A stretch of 64,000 nucleotides of DNA from Saprospiraceae bacterium (GCA_028282725.1 JANQHF010000082.1:1-64000), one strand, 5' to 3'. Positions 46,525 to 55,303 are shown, counted from the stretch's first letter. Numbers and translations are program-made. Notes: generated by a model from the letters alone, not told the origin.

Positions 46525-47655
46525 CTAATTTTTGGTAATGAACAGACCGGAAGAAACTTTATCGCAAATGAACCACCAATCCTTGTTGAGACGTATGGAT
46601 TGATCGGTGGATATCAGGATGCCCTCCTTCATCATGTGTTCGGATTCCCTGTAGAAGTGGTCCCGGATTTCAGTTGGGAATAACGACAATTTAGTGATAT
46701 CTATACCCGAATCACATCTCAGACCGAGCATGATGGTTTCATTATATTGGTCAAATTGGTCCAGATGCTCTTTTGAACAATAATACTCATCTTGCTCACA
46801 CATACGTAAGTATGAGGCGTTATTTGAGACGTTCCAGCTGCGCACTTCATCCTGAAATGAATGAGCTGAAGGCCCTATTCCCAGGTAGGGAATTCGTTTC
46901 CAGTAATTGGCGTTGTGCAGCGATGAATAGCCGGGAAGACTATAATTGGAAATTTCGTAATGCTGAAATCCCTTCTGTGCCAGATAATTTTGGGCATGTC
47001 GAAATTGTCTCCGTTGTTCTTCAGTCGTATTTTCTTCGAGTCTCTTTGTTTTTCTCAAATGAGCAAAGACCGTTTGTTCTTCGATTGTTAAGTTATAAAC
47101 GGAAAGATGCGTGGGCTGGAATTGTGAGATTTTTTCCAAACTATATTGCCAATCTTCCAGGGTGCTGTCCACCAGGCCAAACATGAGATCGACGTTGTAG
47201 TTCTCAATTGGCGATTCGTCGATTAATTCCAGGGCTGTCAAGCTTTGATCGGCATTGTGTACCCTGTTCATAAACCTCAGATCATGATCGCGAAATGATT
47301 GGATGCCTATGCTCAATCGATTGATCCCTGCATCACGCCAATGCTGAAGCCCCTCTGAAGTGACGTCCTCGGGATTGCATTCCATTGTGAATTCGACCTC
47401 TTGGGCAATCCGGTATTTTTCTTTGACGGAGTCAATCAGCTGGTTCAATTGACCGATATTCAGCAATGATGGTGTACCACCTCCCAGATAAATTGTTTCC
47501 ACTGTTTGCTCTTCAAGATAACCCTTCCTGAGGTCCAGTTCCCACATGATGGCTTCAAGGACGTTTCCCAGATTTTTTAGTTGAGTCGAAAAATGAAAAT
47601 TGCAATAATAACAAGCCTGACGACAAAATGGGATATGGATGTAAATACCGGCCAA
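46525..47655 (-). CDS. hemW: Radical SAM heme chaperone HemW
   Basis: HemW binds and delivers heme, using a radical SAM fold; older annotations call it an oxygen-independent coproporphyrinogen oxidase. The protein has 376 residues. It opens AGIYIHIPFCRQACYYCNFHF with the C-x3-C-x2-C cluster motif, then TIYLGGGTPSLL, NRLSIGIQSF, and the HemW-specific HNANYWKRIPYLGIGPSAHSF. The start is TTG, three bases after the methyltransferase stop. It forms a tight pair with that gene. Confidence 0.93.
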   Translation of the reverse strand: MAGIYIHIPFCRQACYYCNFHFSTQLKNLGNVLEAIMWELDLRKGYLEEQTVETIYLGGGTPSLLNIGQLNQLIDSVKEKYRIAQEVEFTMECNPEDVTSEGLQHWRDAGINRLSIGIQSFRDHDLRFMNRVHNADQSLTALELIDESPIENYNVDLMFGLVDSTLEDWQYSLEKISQFQPTHLSVYNLTIEEQTVFAHLRKTKRLEENTTEEQRRQFRHAQNYLAQKGFQHYEISNYSLPGYSSLHNANYWKRIPYLGIGPSAHSFQDEVRSWNVSNNASYLRMCEQDEYYCSKEHLDQFDQYNETIMLGLRCDSGIDITKLSLFPTEIRDHFYRESEHMMKEGILISTDQSIRLNKDWWFICDKVSSGLFITKN

Positions 47656-47657
47656 TC

Positions 47658-48302
47658 TTACACTTTTCTGATTAGTGAGATTCCGTCGCGGTAGGGGAGA
47701 AGCACCACTTCAACACGATCATCTGCATTGATCCATTGATTGAACTCATGCATGGATTGTGTCATCCGATCCATTATGCTGTTCAAAACTCTGCCCTTCC
47801 AAAGTGTATTGTCGGCAATGATGATTCCGCCTTGTCTTACTTTGTCGACGACCGCTTCATAATATGCCTTGTACTCGTACTTCGCTGCATCGATAAAGAC
47901 GAGATCCAGGTCGTCGGCTAGCTCGGGAATAATTTGAAGAGCATCTCCGAATATGACTTCAACAGTATCGACAAGATCCAATCGGTTGAGATTGTTCTCT
48001 ATCATTGAACGACGACGCAAGTCATTCTCAATGCTGATCATCCTGCCACGAGGAGCAAGGCCTTCCGCCAGGCAGCCTGTGGCATATGCAGTGAACGTAC
48101 CGATCTCCAGGATGAGTTTGGGGGCAAGAATCTTGCTGATGAAACTGATCAACCTCCCCTGGATCATATCGGAGGCATCGTGTCTTTTCACTGTATGTAA
48201 ATGAGTATGACGCTCAATTTCACGAAGAACTGCATTCTCGGTTGAGCTCCATTTTTCACAGTAAATGCGCAATAAAGGATCGATATCTAATCTATGCTCC
48301 AA
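47658..48302 (-). CDS. Class I SAM-dependent O-methyltransferase (COMT/TrmR-like)
   Basis: This is a 214-residue methyltransferase. The SAM site is ILEIGTFTAYATGCLAEGL near residue 62, followed by SIENDLRRRSMIENNL, the metal/catalytic DLVFIDAAKYEYKAYYEAV and IIADNTLWKGRV. The pattern is that of the catechol O-methyltransferase-like family, whose bacterial member TrmR methylates tRNA wobble uridine derivatives. The start is TTG. It is coupled to hemW with 2 bp between. The substrate is not determined by sequence alone. Confidence 0.88.
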   Translation of the reverse strand: MEHRLDIDPLLRIYCEKWSSTENAVLREIERHTHLHTVKRHDASDMIQGRLISFISKILAPKLILEIGTFTAYATGCLAEGLAPRGRMISIENDLRRRSMIENNLNRLDLVDTVEVIFGDALQIIPELADDLDLVFIDAAKYEYKAYYEAVVDKVRQGGIIIADNTLWKGRVLNSIMDRMTQSMHEFNQWINADDRVEVVLLPYRDGISLIRKV

Positions 48303-48439
48303 GAATTTTTTTTGTTGATCTGAAAGGACAAAGATAATTGAGTTGGAAAGGCTGCCAAGTCACCATTTTTTTTTGCATTCCGGCATGACTTTTGAATTAT
48401 TGATCATAACAATTGGTTTTTTTGGGGTAATAAATTTGG

Positions 48440-48470
48440 TCCCGGTCACATGCAGTGGCCGGGATTTTTT
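48440..48470 (+). terminator. Intrinsic terminator between divergent genes
   Basis: TCCCGGTCAC pairs with GTGGCCGGGA (one G-U) around loop ATGCA, followed by TTTTTT. It works only on the plus strand. It lies 38 nt upstream of the tetR promoter box and downstream of a gene on the opposite strand, so it must end some short plus-strand transcript from the ~135 bp to its left. Confidence 0.7.
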
Positions 48471-48476
48471 ATTTCT

Positions 48477-48484
48477 TACATTTG
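48477..48484 (+). promoter_or_regulatory. -7 promoter box TACATTTG of the tetR gene
   Basis: This is a perfect TAnnTTTG match, 25 nt before the tetR ATG and downstream of the terminator at 48440-48470. Confidence 0.6.
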
Positions 48485-48509
48485 ATTTCTTTATCCGAAT
48501 TAGCCTTTA

Positions 48510-49172
48510 ATGGATCCATCGAAAAGACGAAAGAAAGAGCAGGGAATTATAGATGCTGCGATTGAGGTATTAAACGATACGGGTTTTCAAAGCTCCAGGA
48601 TGGACGACATTGCCCAGGCTGCCGGGGTCACAAAAGTTACTCTTTATTCATATTTCGACAGCAAGGATAATTTATATATGGCCGTCATTTACAGGGCATT
48701 CCAGGCACTTACGGATGTCTTTTATGCTACGATAGACGCCAATAAGGAAGAATCAGGCCTGGTCTCCACAATTGCCATCTTTGAATCCTTCTTCAATTTT
48801 TGCGAGAGAAACTATTTGTTTTCCGAGGCTATCCTGGATTACTTTTCACTGATCAGAAATATTTCACGGGGAGTGGAATCTCAGAATGGTGCAAGCAACA
48901 TTTCTCAAAGTACATATTTCAACCGCGTACGGGATCTGCAAAATTTGCCATTGAAACTTACGGTAAAGGAAATGGAGCGGGGTATCGAGGATGGAAGCAT
49001 CAAGTCAGGGATTGACTGTATGTTGCACACCATACAAGGATGGACCATGGTGGTCGGATATACGAAATTGATGTCTGCCACGGTGAAAAATCAGGCTCCT
49101 TTGCTCAATGTGAATCTAAAGTCACTGAAAACGCTGAGTTTGGAATTTGCGGAAAAGGCATTGGCTAAATAA
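48510..49172 (+). CDS. TetR family transcriptional regulator
   Basis: This is a repressor of 220 residues. The N-terminal helix-turn-helix is clear: GIIDAAIEVLNDTGFQSSRMDDIAQAAGVTKVTLYSYFDSKDNLYMAVI. The ligand-binding C-terminal domain is variable. The next metabolic genes on the strand are an acyl-CoA dehydrogenase and an SCP2 protein, so it may sense a fatty acyl-CoA, like FadR-type TetR proteins. A palindrome just before the acyl-CoA dehydrogenase promoter (49885-49902) is a candidate operator. Confidence 0.92.
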   Translation: MDPSKRRKKEQGIIDAAIEVLNDTGFQSSRMDDIAQAAGVTKVTLYSYFDSKDNLYMAVIYRAFQALTDVFYATIDANKEESGLVSTIAIFESFFNFCERNYLFSEAILDYFSLIRNISRGVESQNGASNISQSTYFNRVRDLQNLPLKLTVKEMERGIEDGSIKSGIDCMLHTIQGWTMVVGYTKLMSATVKNQAPLLNVNLKSLKTLSLEFAEKALAK

Positions 49173-49289
49173 ATCTTAAAAAATTCATTTTCACAATTTC
49201 TGATCGTCTGAGGGAGTTACTTGGACACCTGCTCACAAAATCATCAATGGCATAAGCACCTCTACAATTTTTCATTTAAAATCATCTCT

Positions 49290-49808
49290 ATGAAAGCTGT
49301 AGAATCCATAGTTATCTTTGTCTTTCTGGTTTTTTTTGGGGCCTGCCTGGAAGAAGACCTTGAGTCACCGGCGAATGAATCTGTCCGGGAAAGGGTATTT
49401 CCGGGAGTTGACCCAGCCTTGTGGCCCCATTTTCGGGCTTTTGAGGATGCCGCATTGGCAAGAGGTTACAGGGTAGATCTGGCTGCAACCAATATTGTCG
49501 GCACCATCGAAGAAATTCACGAACAGAATATTGCAGGGTCCTGTTCATATGGTGGCAGGTCAAACACCAAGGATGTGGTCGTGGACAAGTCTTTTTGGGA
49601 CAGGGCAAATAATCTGTACCGCGAATACATAGTCTTCCATGAATTGGGTCATTGTTATTTGTTTCGAGACCACCTGGATGCTTGTTTTGCAAATCGCACC
49701 TATGTGAGTTTGATGCGCAGCGGAAACGGGAATTGCCGCGATAACTACTCCTTTCAAACGCGGGATTATTACCTGGACGAACTCTTCGAGCCGCTTTCAG
49801 GGCCGTGA
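49290..49808 (+). CDS. Putative metzincin-like metallopeptidase lipoprotein
   Basis: From ATG 49290 this is a 172-residue lipoprotein with signal MKAVESIVIFVFLVFFGAC; the track starts 69 nt upstream at a TTG. The zinc site is HELGHCYLFRDH near residue 117. It has HExxH plus Asp and His at positions where metzincins place the third ligand. A following YVSLMRSG could be the Met-turn. Its small size would make it a minimal metzincin. I recognise no named family. It probably acts at the cell envelope; the target is unknown. Confidence 0.65.
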   Translation: MKAVESIVIFVFLVFFGACLEEDLESPANESVRERVFPGVDPALWPHFRAFEDAALARGYRVDLAATNIVGTIEEIHEQNIAGSCSYGGRSNTKDVVVDKSFWDRANNLYREYIVFHELGHCYLFRDHLDACFANRTYVSLMRSGNGNCRDNYSFQTRDYYLDELFEPLSGP

Positions 49809-49884
49809 GCCGTAATTTCGCGATAGGAATGCCGAATGACAAATTGCCAATTAATTCCCCTTTCGCCCATTTAATTGGCATTAT

Positions 49885-49902
49885 CGACAATTAGAATTGT
49901 TG
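49885..49902. promoter_or_regulatory. Candidate TetR operator upstream of acyl-CoA dehydrogenase
   Basis: CGACAATT-AG-AATTGTTG is an 18-bp palindrome with one mismatch. It directly precedes a near -7 box TAATTTTA (49903-49910) and lies 28 nt before the ATG. A bound repressor here would block transcription. A related AATTATT-GATCAT-AACAATT occurs upstream of tetR near 48404. Confidence 0.4.
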
Positions 49903-49930
49903 TAATTTTACCCTGAGTAAAGAAAAAAAT

Positions 49931-51751
49931 ATGTCTAAGTATGTAAGTGTCGAACATCTCAAGTATTTGCTTCATGAAGTTCATGGAATGGATGAAATGT
50001 TCAGACTTTCCCGATATCGGGAATATGACTCGGAAAGCATTGATATGCTGCTCGATTCGATCAGGCAATTCTCCGATAAGGAACTCTTTCCCTATTTGAA
50101 GGAGATGGACGAATTCGGGGCGAAATATGAGAATGGATCAATTACGGCTCATCCTCAAATAGAGCGCATTATGAGACAAGCCGGTGAAAATGGATTTATA
50201 TGCAGTCATTTCGATTATGACGAAGGTGGGTCCCAAATGCCATATATGGTGGGCATTGCTGCCAATTTTATTACCACCGCAGCCAATAATTCGGCTGTGG
50301 GCTATATGAGTCTTACTGCCGGTGCTGCCGGCTTGATCAGGTCTTTTGGATCCAAAGAGCAGTTTGAAGAGTATGTCCCGAACATGGTGGCAGGTAAATG
50401 GGGTGGAACAATGGCATTGACTGAACCACAGGCAGGCAGTTCTCTATCAGACATCGTGACCTCGGCCCGGGAAAATCAAGATGGGAGCTACAAAATTACA
50501 GGTCAAAAGATCTTCATATCATCCGGTGATCACCAGTGTGTGGAAAACATCGTCCACCTTGTCCTTGCCCGCATTGAGGGAGCTCCTGCCGGTACGAAGG
50601 GTATTTCTCTTTTTATCGTGCCCAAGAAAAGAATGAATGCTGATCGTGTATTGGTATCGAATGATGTATTCACGGCCGGAGAATATGATAAAATGGGTCA
50701 AAGAGCATATGTCACGACACACCTTGTCTTTGGCGAACAGAACAATTGCAAAGGTTGGTTGGTCGGCGAGGCTAATATGGGATTGAAGTATATGTTTCAG
50801 ATGATGAATGGAGCCCGGCTTGAGGTAGGATTAACAGGGGCGGCAATCGCCTCAGCTGCATACTATGCTTCCCTGCAATATGCAAAAGAGAGACCACAGG
50901 GACGGAAATTGGATGGTTCAGGGGGCAAGAATCTGAATGAACCGCAAACATTGATCATCAATCACCCCGATGTGAGAAGGATGCTGATGTTGCAAAAAGC
51001 GATTGTAGAAGGATCTGCGAGTTTGCTTCTTCTTTGTGCAAAGTACCTGGATTTATCTCACAATGGAGAAACGGAAGAGGAAAGACGAAAGAATCATTTG
51101 TTGGTTGAATTGTTGACCCCGGTTGCAAAAACCTATCCATCGGAAATGGGCATTGTTTCGATCAGTAACGGTATGCAGGTATTAGGCGGCTATGGATTCA
51201 CCACGGACTTTCCTCTCGAGCAATATTACCGCGATGTTCGCATTACTGCCATTTATGAAGGGACAACAGGAATTCAATCTCTTGATTTGCTGGGACGAAA
51301 GATGACCATGCACAATGGACAGGCCGTACGCGAATTGATAGTCGAAATTTCCAATACAATGAATGATGCCTCGACTTTTGACGAATTGAAACCGTATGCC
51401 GAACAATTACAGCTTGCAGTTCAATCCACTGAGCAGGTATTGATGCACCTGATGTCTTTTGCCATGAAGGGGCAATTTGAAAAATTCCTTGCTGATGCGA
51501 CGATATTTATGGAATTCTTCGGAACCACGGTCATAGGATGGCAATGGCTTGCCATGGCCCTGTCCGCCAAAAAAGCGTTGGTCACAGAGCAGATGAAGCG
51601 AAGTACGGACTTCTATGAAAGTCAGATTCATGCGATGAAATTCTATTTTAAATATGAATTAACGAAAACGAAGGGTCTGGCGGAAACTTTGTTGAATACA
51701 GAACAATTAACAACAGTAGAAAAAGAAAGGGCAATGTCCCTATTTGAGTAA
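49931..51751 (+). CDS. Acyl-CoA dehydrogenase (long form)
   Basis: This is an FAD enzyme introducing a double bond into acyl-CoA, 606 residues, of the long type with an extra C-terminal domain. Motifs are MALTEPQAGSSLSD and the FAD loop ITGQKIFISSGDHQ, then GLKYMFQMMNGARLEVGLTG, the YGFTTDFPLEQYYRDVRITAIYEGTTGIQSLD catalytic Glu segment near residue 437, and LDLLGRK. The N-terminus carries an AcylCoA_DH_N-like lead. It is followed 33 bp later by an SCP2 sterol-carrier domain protein, a common pairing, and is probably controlled by the TetR protein upstream. Confidence 0.92.
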   Translation: MSKYVSVEHLKYLLHEVHGMDEMFRLSRYREYDSESIDMLLDSIRQFSDKELFPYLKEMDEFGAKYENGSITAHPQIERIMRQAGENGFICSHFDYDEGGSQMPYMVGIAANFITTAANNSAVGYMSLTAGAAGLIRSFGSKEQFEEYVPNMVAGKWGGTMALTEPQAGSSLSDIVTSARENQDGSYKITGQKIFISSGDHQCVENIVHLVLARIEGAPAGTKGISLFIVPKKRMNADRVLVSNDVFTAGEYDKMGQRAYVTTHLVFGEQNNCKGWLVGEANMGLKYMFQMMNGARLEVGLTGAAIASAAYYASLQYAKERPQGRKLDGSGGKNLNEPQTLIINHPDVRRMLMLQKAIVEGSASLLLLCAKYLDLSHNGETEEERRKNHLLVELLTPVAKTYPSEMGIVSISNGMQVLGGYGFTTDFPLEQYYRDVRITAIYEGTTGIQSLDLLGRKMTMHNGQAVRELIVEISNTMNDASTFDELKPYAEQLQLAVQSTEQVLMHLMSFAMKGQFEKFLADATIFMEFFGTTVIGWQWLAMALSAKKALVTEQMKRSTDFYESQIHAMKFYFKYELTKTKGLAETLLNTEQLTTVEKERAMSLFE

Positions 51752-51784
51752 CTTTAAATTTATAAACAATTAATTTTTAATTAC

Positions 51785-52081
51785 ATGGATGCAGCAACAG
51801 TACTTGCACAATTAAATGAACAAGCCTCAAACATTGATCCTATTGGGGCAACAGTAAAGTTTGCAGTCGACGATCATAATATCTATATAGATGGAACTGG
51901 TGACTCCAATGTCGTAAGTGATAGCGATGCAGAAGCGGATTGCACAATTTCTACTTCATTGGAAACCCTGATGAAATTAAAAGATGGCGATCTGAATCCC
52001 ATGATGGCCGTAATGAGCGGTAAGATCAAAATACAGGGCGATATGAGTCTTGCCATGAAACTACAATCTCTCCTCTCTTAG
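51785..52081 (+). CDS. SCP2 sterol-binding domain protein
   Basis: This is a 98-residue single-domain lipid carrier. ATVKFAVDDHNIYIDGTGD, DCTISTSLETLMKLKDGDLNPMMAVMSGKIKIQGDMSLAMKLQSLL is the SCP2 core with its hydrophobic tunnel and the GKIKIxGD turn. Such proteins bind acyl-CoA or other lipids. Its position 33 bp after the acyl-CoA dehydrogenase suggests it presents substrate to it. A hairpin terminator follows at 52102-52131. Confidence 0.92.
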   Translation: MDAATVLAQLNEQASNIDPIGATVKFAVDDHNIYIDGTGDSNVVSDSDAEADCTISTSLETLMKLKDGDLNPMMAVMSGKIKIQGDMSLAMKLQSLLS

Positions 52082-52101
52082 AAGAACAGGAAATAACAGC
52101 A

Positions 52102-52131
52102 AAAAGGCCCTTTGGTTTACCCGGGGCCTTT
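52102..52131. terminator. Intrinsic terminator after the SCP2 gene
   Basis: AAAGGCCC pairs with GGGCCTTT around a ~13-nt loop, with A-run before and T-rich sequence after. It can serve the SCP2 gene and the convergent minus-strand gene. Confidence 0.7.
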
Positions 52132-52161
52132 ATATATTAATAAATTGTTATTTTTTTCTGA

Positions 52162-52473
52162 TTAGTTAGGATGATAGTATAAATGAAGGAATCTTCCGGC
52201 ACTCAGGGGCTTTTCAGGGTTCACTTTTGCCCCTAAATATGGAAACAAAATAGCCAGTTCATCCAGGAGTGCTTTTTGGTTGTCATCTACGATGTACTCA
52301 GGATGCGCCAACAGTATCTTCACAAAGATCCTGTCCGTTAATTCCTTCGCTTTCAGCGTATTATGACAGAGGGCAAGACTATTCTTGTATACCCAATCAA
52401 AATGTTTTTGATAGAATTGATCCCATGCATTGATGGATAATCCGATTGCGTTGGTTGGTTCTATTCGGGTCAT
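52162..52473 (-). CDS. Small protein resembling an isolated sigma-70 region 2
   Basis: This is a 103-residue cytoplasmic protein. WDQFYQKHFDWVYKNSLALC followed by HNTLKAKELTDRIFVKILL strongly recalls region 2 of ECF sigma factors (compare LY-x-RY...A-x-ALR...AEDLTQ-x-VF-x-LW). There is no region 4 helix-turn-helix, since the protein ends ~65 residues later in an unrelated tail. It may be a degenerate sigma factor, a core-polymerase-binding protein, or a chance likeness. It is convergent with the SCP2 gene, and the alanine dehydrogenase gene lies upstream on the same strand. Confidence 0.55.
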   Translation of the reverse strand: MTRIEPTNAIGLSINAWDQFYQKHFDWVYKNSLALCHNTLKAKELTDRIFVKILLAHPEYIVDDNQKALLDELAILFPYLGAKVNPEKPLSAGRFLHLYYHPN

Positions 52474-52600
52474 TTTTCCGAATTTATCTAATTAACAATA
52501 TAAACGTTTTTGAGGTTCGTTTTGTATCAGTTTACTTATAATCCAACAATTGAGCCAAAACTGTAATATAAACATACCCTTAGAATAACAGGGATGTCAA

Positions 52601-53827
52601 TCAGTGAGAAGAGGTGAGTAAGAGTTCCAGGGCTGTAAACTTAAAATCAAAGCGTTTCGCAAGGTATTCATTGGTTACATGCCCCTGGTACGTATATACC
52701 CCATTTCGAATACCTTCGTAATGATACAATATTTCAGAGAGTTTTTGGCCATTCCCGATGCGAAGAATCAAAGGAGTGAGGATGTTGCTAATCGCCTGTG
52801 AACTCGTTCTGGCCACTTTAGATGCGATATTCGGTACACAGTAATGTGTTACACCGTATTTGACATAGGTAGGCTGATCATGCGTAGTCATTTCGGAGGT
52901 TTCGAAACATCCTCCCTGGTCGATACTGACATCGATGATGACCGACCCCTTTTTCATATTCCTGACCATTTCGTCAGTCACAATGATTGGTGTTCTACCT
53001 GTCTTGGAATGAATGGCCCCGATTACGGCATCGGCACTTGTCAATTGATAGGCGATGTATTCAGGGTTGAGGGATGATGTGTGCAACTGGTGCCCGATCT
53101 TGTTTTGTAACCTGATGATCTTGTAGATGTCATTGTCAAATATCCGTACAGAGGCGCCCAAGCCAAGTGCCGTGCGAGTAGCATGTTCGCCGACAACTCC
53201 TGCCCCTAAAATAACCACCTTTGCCGGGGGTACACCCGAGACTCCTCCTAACATGACCCCACGTCCACCGGCATTGTTGGTCAAAAGATCTGCGGCTGTC
53301 AATATTGCCATCCTTCCGGCTATTTCACTCATGACCCGGATGACCGGAAATGATCCGTCTTCGTATCGCAAATGCTCCATGGCAATAGCGGTGATCCTCT
53401 TTTGCTTCAGCTTTTGCAAATATTCACCGGAAATAAGGGGTAGTTGCAAAGGTGTGATGAGCACTTGCCCTTCATTCATCATTTCCAATTCCTCCAGGGT
53501 AGGTGGGGCACTTTTTATGATCAGCCTGGCACTGAATACTTCCTTCGGGTTATCGCTGATCCGGGCACCTGCCGAAGTGAAGTTATCATCTGCATATTGT
53601 GATTTCATACCAGCCTTGGATTCTACAATGACATTGTGCCCATAGCCTGTAATCGATCGGATCGAATTAGGTACCAATGAAACCCTGCATTCACTATAAT
53701 GATTTTCTTTGGGAATCCCTATCGCAAGGCCATCCCCTTGGGATCTGACCTCAAGTCTTTCGACCTGTGTCTCATATTGTCCTTTTGTAAAAAATGATGA
53801 AAATTTATACTTATCCCCTGATGCCAT
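52601..53827 (-). CDS. ald: Alanine dehydrogenase
   Basis: This enzyme interconverts L-alanine and pyruvate plus ammonia with NAD. The protein has 408 residues, slightly longer than the usual ~370 because of ~30 extra N-terminal residues, a form seen in Bacteroidota. Motifs are GIPKENHYSECRVSLVPNS, IKSAPPTLEELEMMNEGQVLI, the NAD site VVILGAGVVGEHATRTALGLGASVRIFD, and DVSIDQGGCFETSEMTTH. NIASKVARTSSQAISN near the end is also conserved. The gene stands alone on its strand. Confidence 0.93.
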   Translation of the reverse strand: MASGDKYKFSSFFTKGQYETQVERLEVRSQGDGLAIGIPKENHYSECRVSLVPNSIRSITGYGHNVIVESKAGMKSQYADDNFTSAGARISDNPKEVFSARLIIKSAPPTLEELEMMNEGQVLITPLQLPLISGEYLQKLKQKRITAIAMEHLRYEDGSFPVIRVMSEIAGRMAILTAADLLTNNAGGRGVMLGGVSGVPPAKVVILGAGVVGEHATRTALGLGASVRIFDNDIYKIIRLQNKIGHQLHTSSLNPEYIAYQLTSADAVIGAIHSKTGRTPIIVTDEMVRNMKKGSVIIDVSIDQGGCFETSEMTTHDQPTYVKYGVTHYCVPNIASKVARTSSQAISNILTPLILRIGNGQKLSEILYHYEGIRNGVYTYQGHVTNEYLAKRFDFKFTALELLLTSSH

Positions 53828-53921
53828 ATTACGAGCCGAAAGAAATCTTCACTTAAAATTTTAGACTAATAATCCAATTGTACGATGGTGTCCCCGCTTC
53901 AAATCCGGTGCCCGTTTGCTA

Positions 53922-54740
53922 TTACTCGAAAGTTTCACTTACATAATCCACTAATTCCCTGATTTCTGCTTTGAGCAGGTCACGCTTGGACTCCGTTTCT
54001 TCCAGGTATTTTTCAGCGGTCTTCGTTCCATAAATTGCGGACATGAATCTAAGGGTCGGTTCGAGATAATCTGTGAAATTGTCATAGAAGTCAACAGTCG
54101 CCCAATGATATTCTCTTTCGGTACCTCCGGGGATGATCATGGTATAAATACCCCAGCCGTTCATATGACCCATTTCCATCCTCTTCTTATGGACCGGGAT
54201 CCAGTATTCCCTCTCTATCCTTTGATATTCATCCTCGGCAATGCCCGGTCTCATTCTCATCGCGTTAAACACCTGGTATCGATACATCCGGTCACCTTTG
54301 AAAACCTGATCCACTGTCCGCCATACCTCTTCATAGGTCATATCACTAATTTCCGGAGTTCTCAACGCAAGAGTGATCTCATCCCTGCTCAGTATATTCG
54401 TATAGTCCACGCCGAAACCTTCAAAGTGATCACCGAGTTTTTCTGCCGAATCGTATTCTTCTATCGTAATGTAGTTATAGTTTGTATTCGTTCCTGCCGG
54501 TGAAACAACACGGAAAAAGTACCATCCGTCCAAAACATCTTCATTGATTCGCTTTTGGTGGATCTTTTTCCAGGTTTCAAGTTGTGAACGCAAGAATTCA
54601 CTTTCATTCGAAGGGTCCACTTTTATATATTTTATGGCAAAGTAATTGAGAGAAACATCCTGTGCACTAACATTTGTATCAAATGCAGTACCGATTAATA
54701 CGGACAATAATGCGATCAAAACATACTGGGTCATTTTCAT
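53922..54740 (-). CDS. Exported protein with two tandem alpha/beta-barrel-like repeats, unknown function
   Basis: This is a 272-residue exported protein with signal MKMTQYVLIALLSVLIGTAF...VSAQ. The mature part is two copies of a ~100-residue unit. Unit 1 (~30-130) has WKKIHQKRINEDVLDGWYFF and unit 2 (~150-250) has WIPVHKKRMEMGHMNGWGIY at the equivalent place, each followed by a Gly-Thr turn and a YxxxxxxxYD strand. The layout suggests an internal duplication of a dimeric alpha/beta barrel (ferredoxin-like) domain. No catalytic motif is evident. The gene appears monocistronic. Confidence 0.7.
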   Translation of the reverse strand: MKMTQYVLIALLSVLIGTAFDTNVSAQDVSLNYFAIKYIKVDPSNESEFLRSQLETWKKIHQKRINEDVLDGWYFFRVVSPAGTNTNYNYITIEEYDSAEKLGDHFEGFGVDYTNILSRDEITLALRTPEISDMTYEEVWRTVDQVFKGDRMYRYQVFNAMRMRPGIAEDEYQRIEREYWIPVHKKRMEMGHMNGWGIYTMIIPGGTEREYHWATVDFYDNFTDYLEPTLRFMSAIYGTKTAEKYLEETESKRDLLKAEIRELVDYVSETFE

Positions 54741-54883
54741 AGCTTATCGTTTATATTTTGTTAACCATTATATCATCTGAAGTTCTCTGCAGAATTACGT
54801 TTAAGATACATCATTTTTCGGCTTATCCCTAAATATCCCCGGCTCAATTCTATTCGGTTCATCACAGGCAAAAAAGGAAAATG

Positions 54884-55303
54884 CTAATGTTCACTTATGT
54901 CAATCGACCGGCTTTCTCCTTCCTCTGTAATTCTGATCATTACATAATTGTCTTTCAGGACCGGCAGCAATAATTCGGGCCATTCGATCAGACAGAATGA
55001 GCGTTGCCGGTTGAGGTATTCTTCTATTCCGATATTGTATAATTCTTCCAGGTCATTCAGACGGTACAGGTCCATGTGATAAACCATGGTGTCATTGGAC
55101 AACTCGTATTCGTTGATCAGAGAAAAGGTCGGACTACTCACCTCATCTTTTGATTGTAAGGCAACCATCCATTTTTTGACCAGGGTGGTTTTTCCCGACC
55201 CCAGATCCCCTTTTAACAAGAATAGAATATGCCGATCCATCAGTTTGATCAGGTAGGAAGCGACCTGATTTAAATCTCGTTCACTGTTTACCGTAAATAT
55301 CAT
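54884..55303 (-). CDS. tsaE: tRNA threonylcarbamoyladenosine biosynthesis ATPase TsaE
   Basis: TsaE is the ATPase that cycles the TsaD-TsaB complex making t6A37 in tRNA. The protein has 139 residues, the family length. The P-loop is [17 protein letters not shown] near residue 33, followed by [23 protein letters not shown] and [20 protein letters not shown]. All are diagnostic. It is divergent from miaB, another gene for modification at tRNA position 37. The 111 bp between their starts holds the miaB promoter. Confidence 0.93.
   Translation of the reverse strand: MIFTVNSERDLNQVASYLIKLMDRHILFLLKGDLGSGKTTLVKKWMVALQSKDEVSSPTFSLINEYELSNDTMVYHMDLYRLNDLEELYNIGIEEYLNRQRSFCLIEWPELLLPVLKDNYVMIRITEEGESRSIDISEH

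Noticed and set aside
53828-53921. tRNA-like GCTTCAAATCC word in the gap before alanine dehydrogenase
   Set aside because: No acceptor stem or anticodon arm can be drawn around it.
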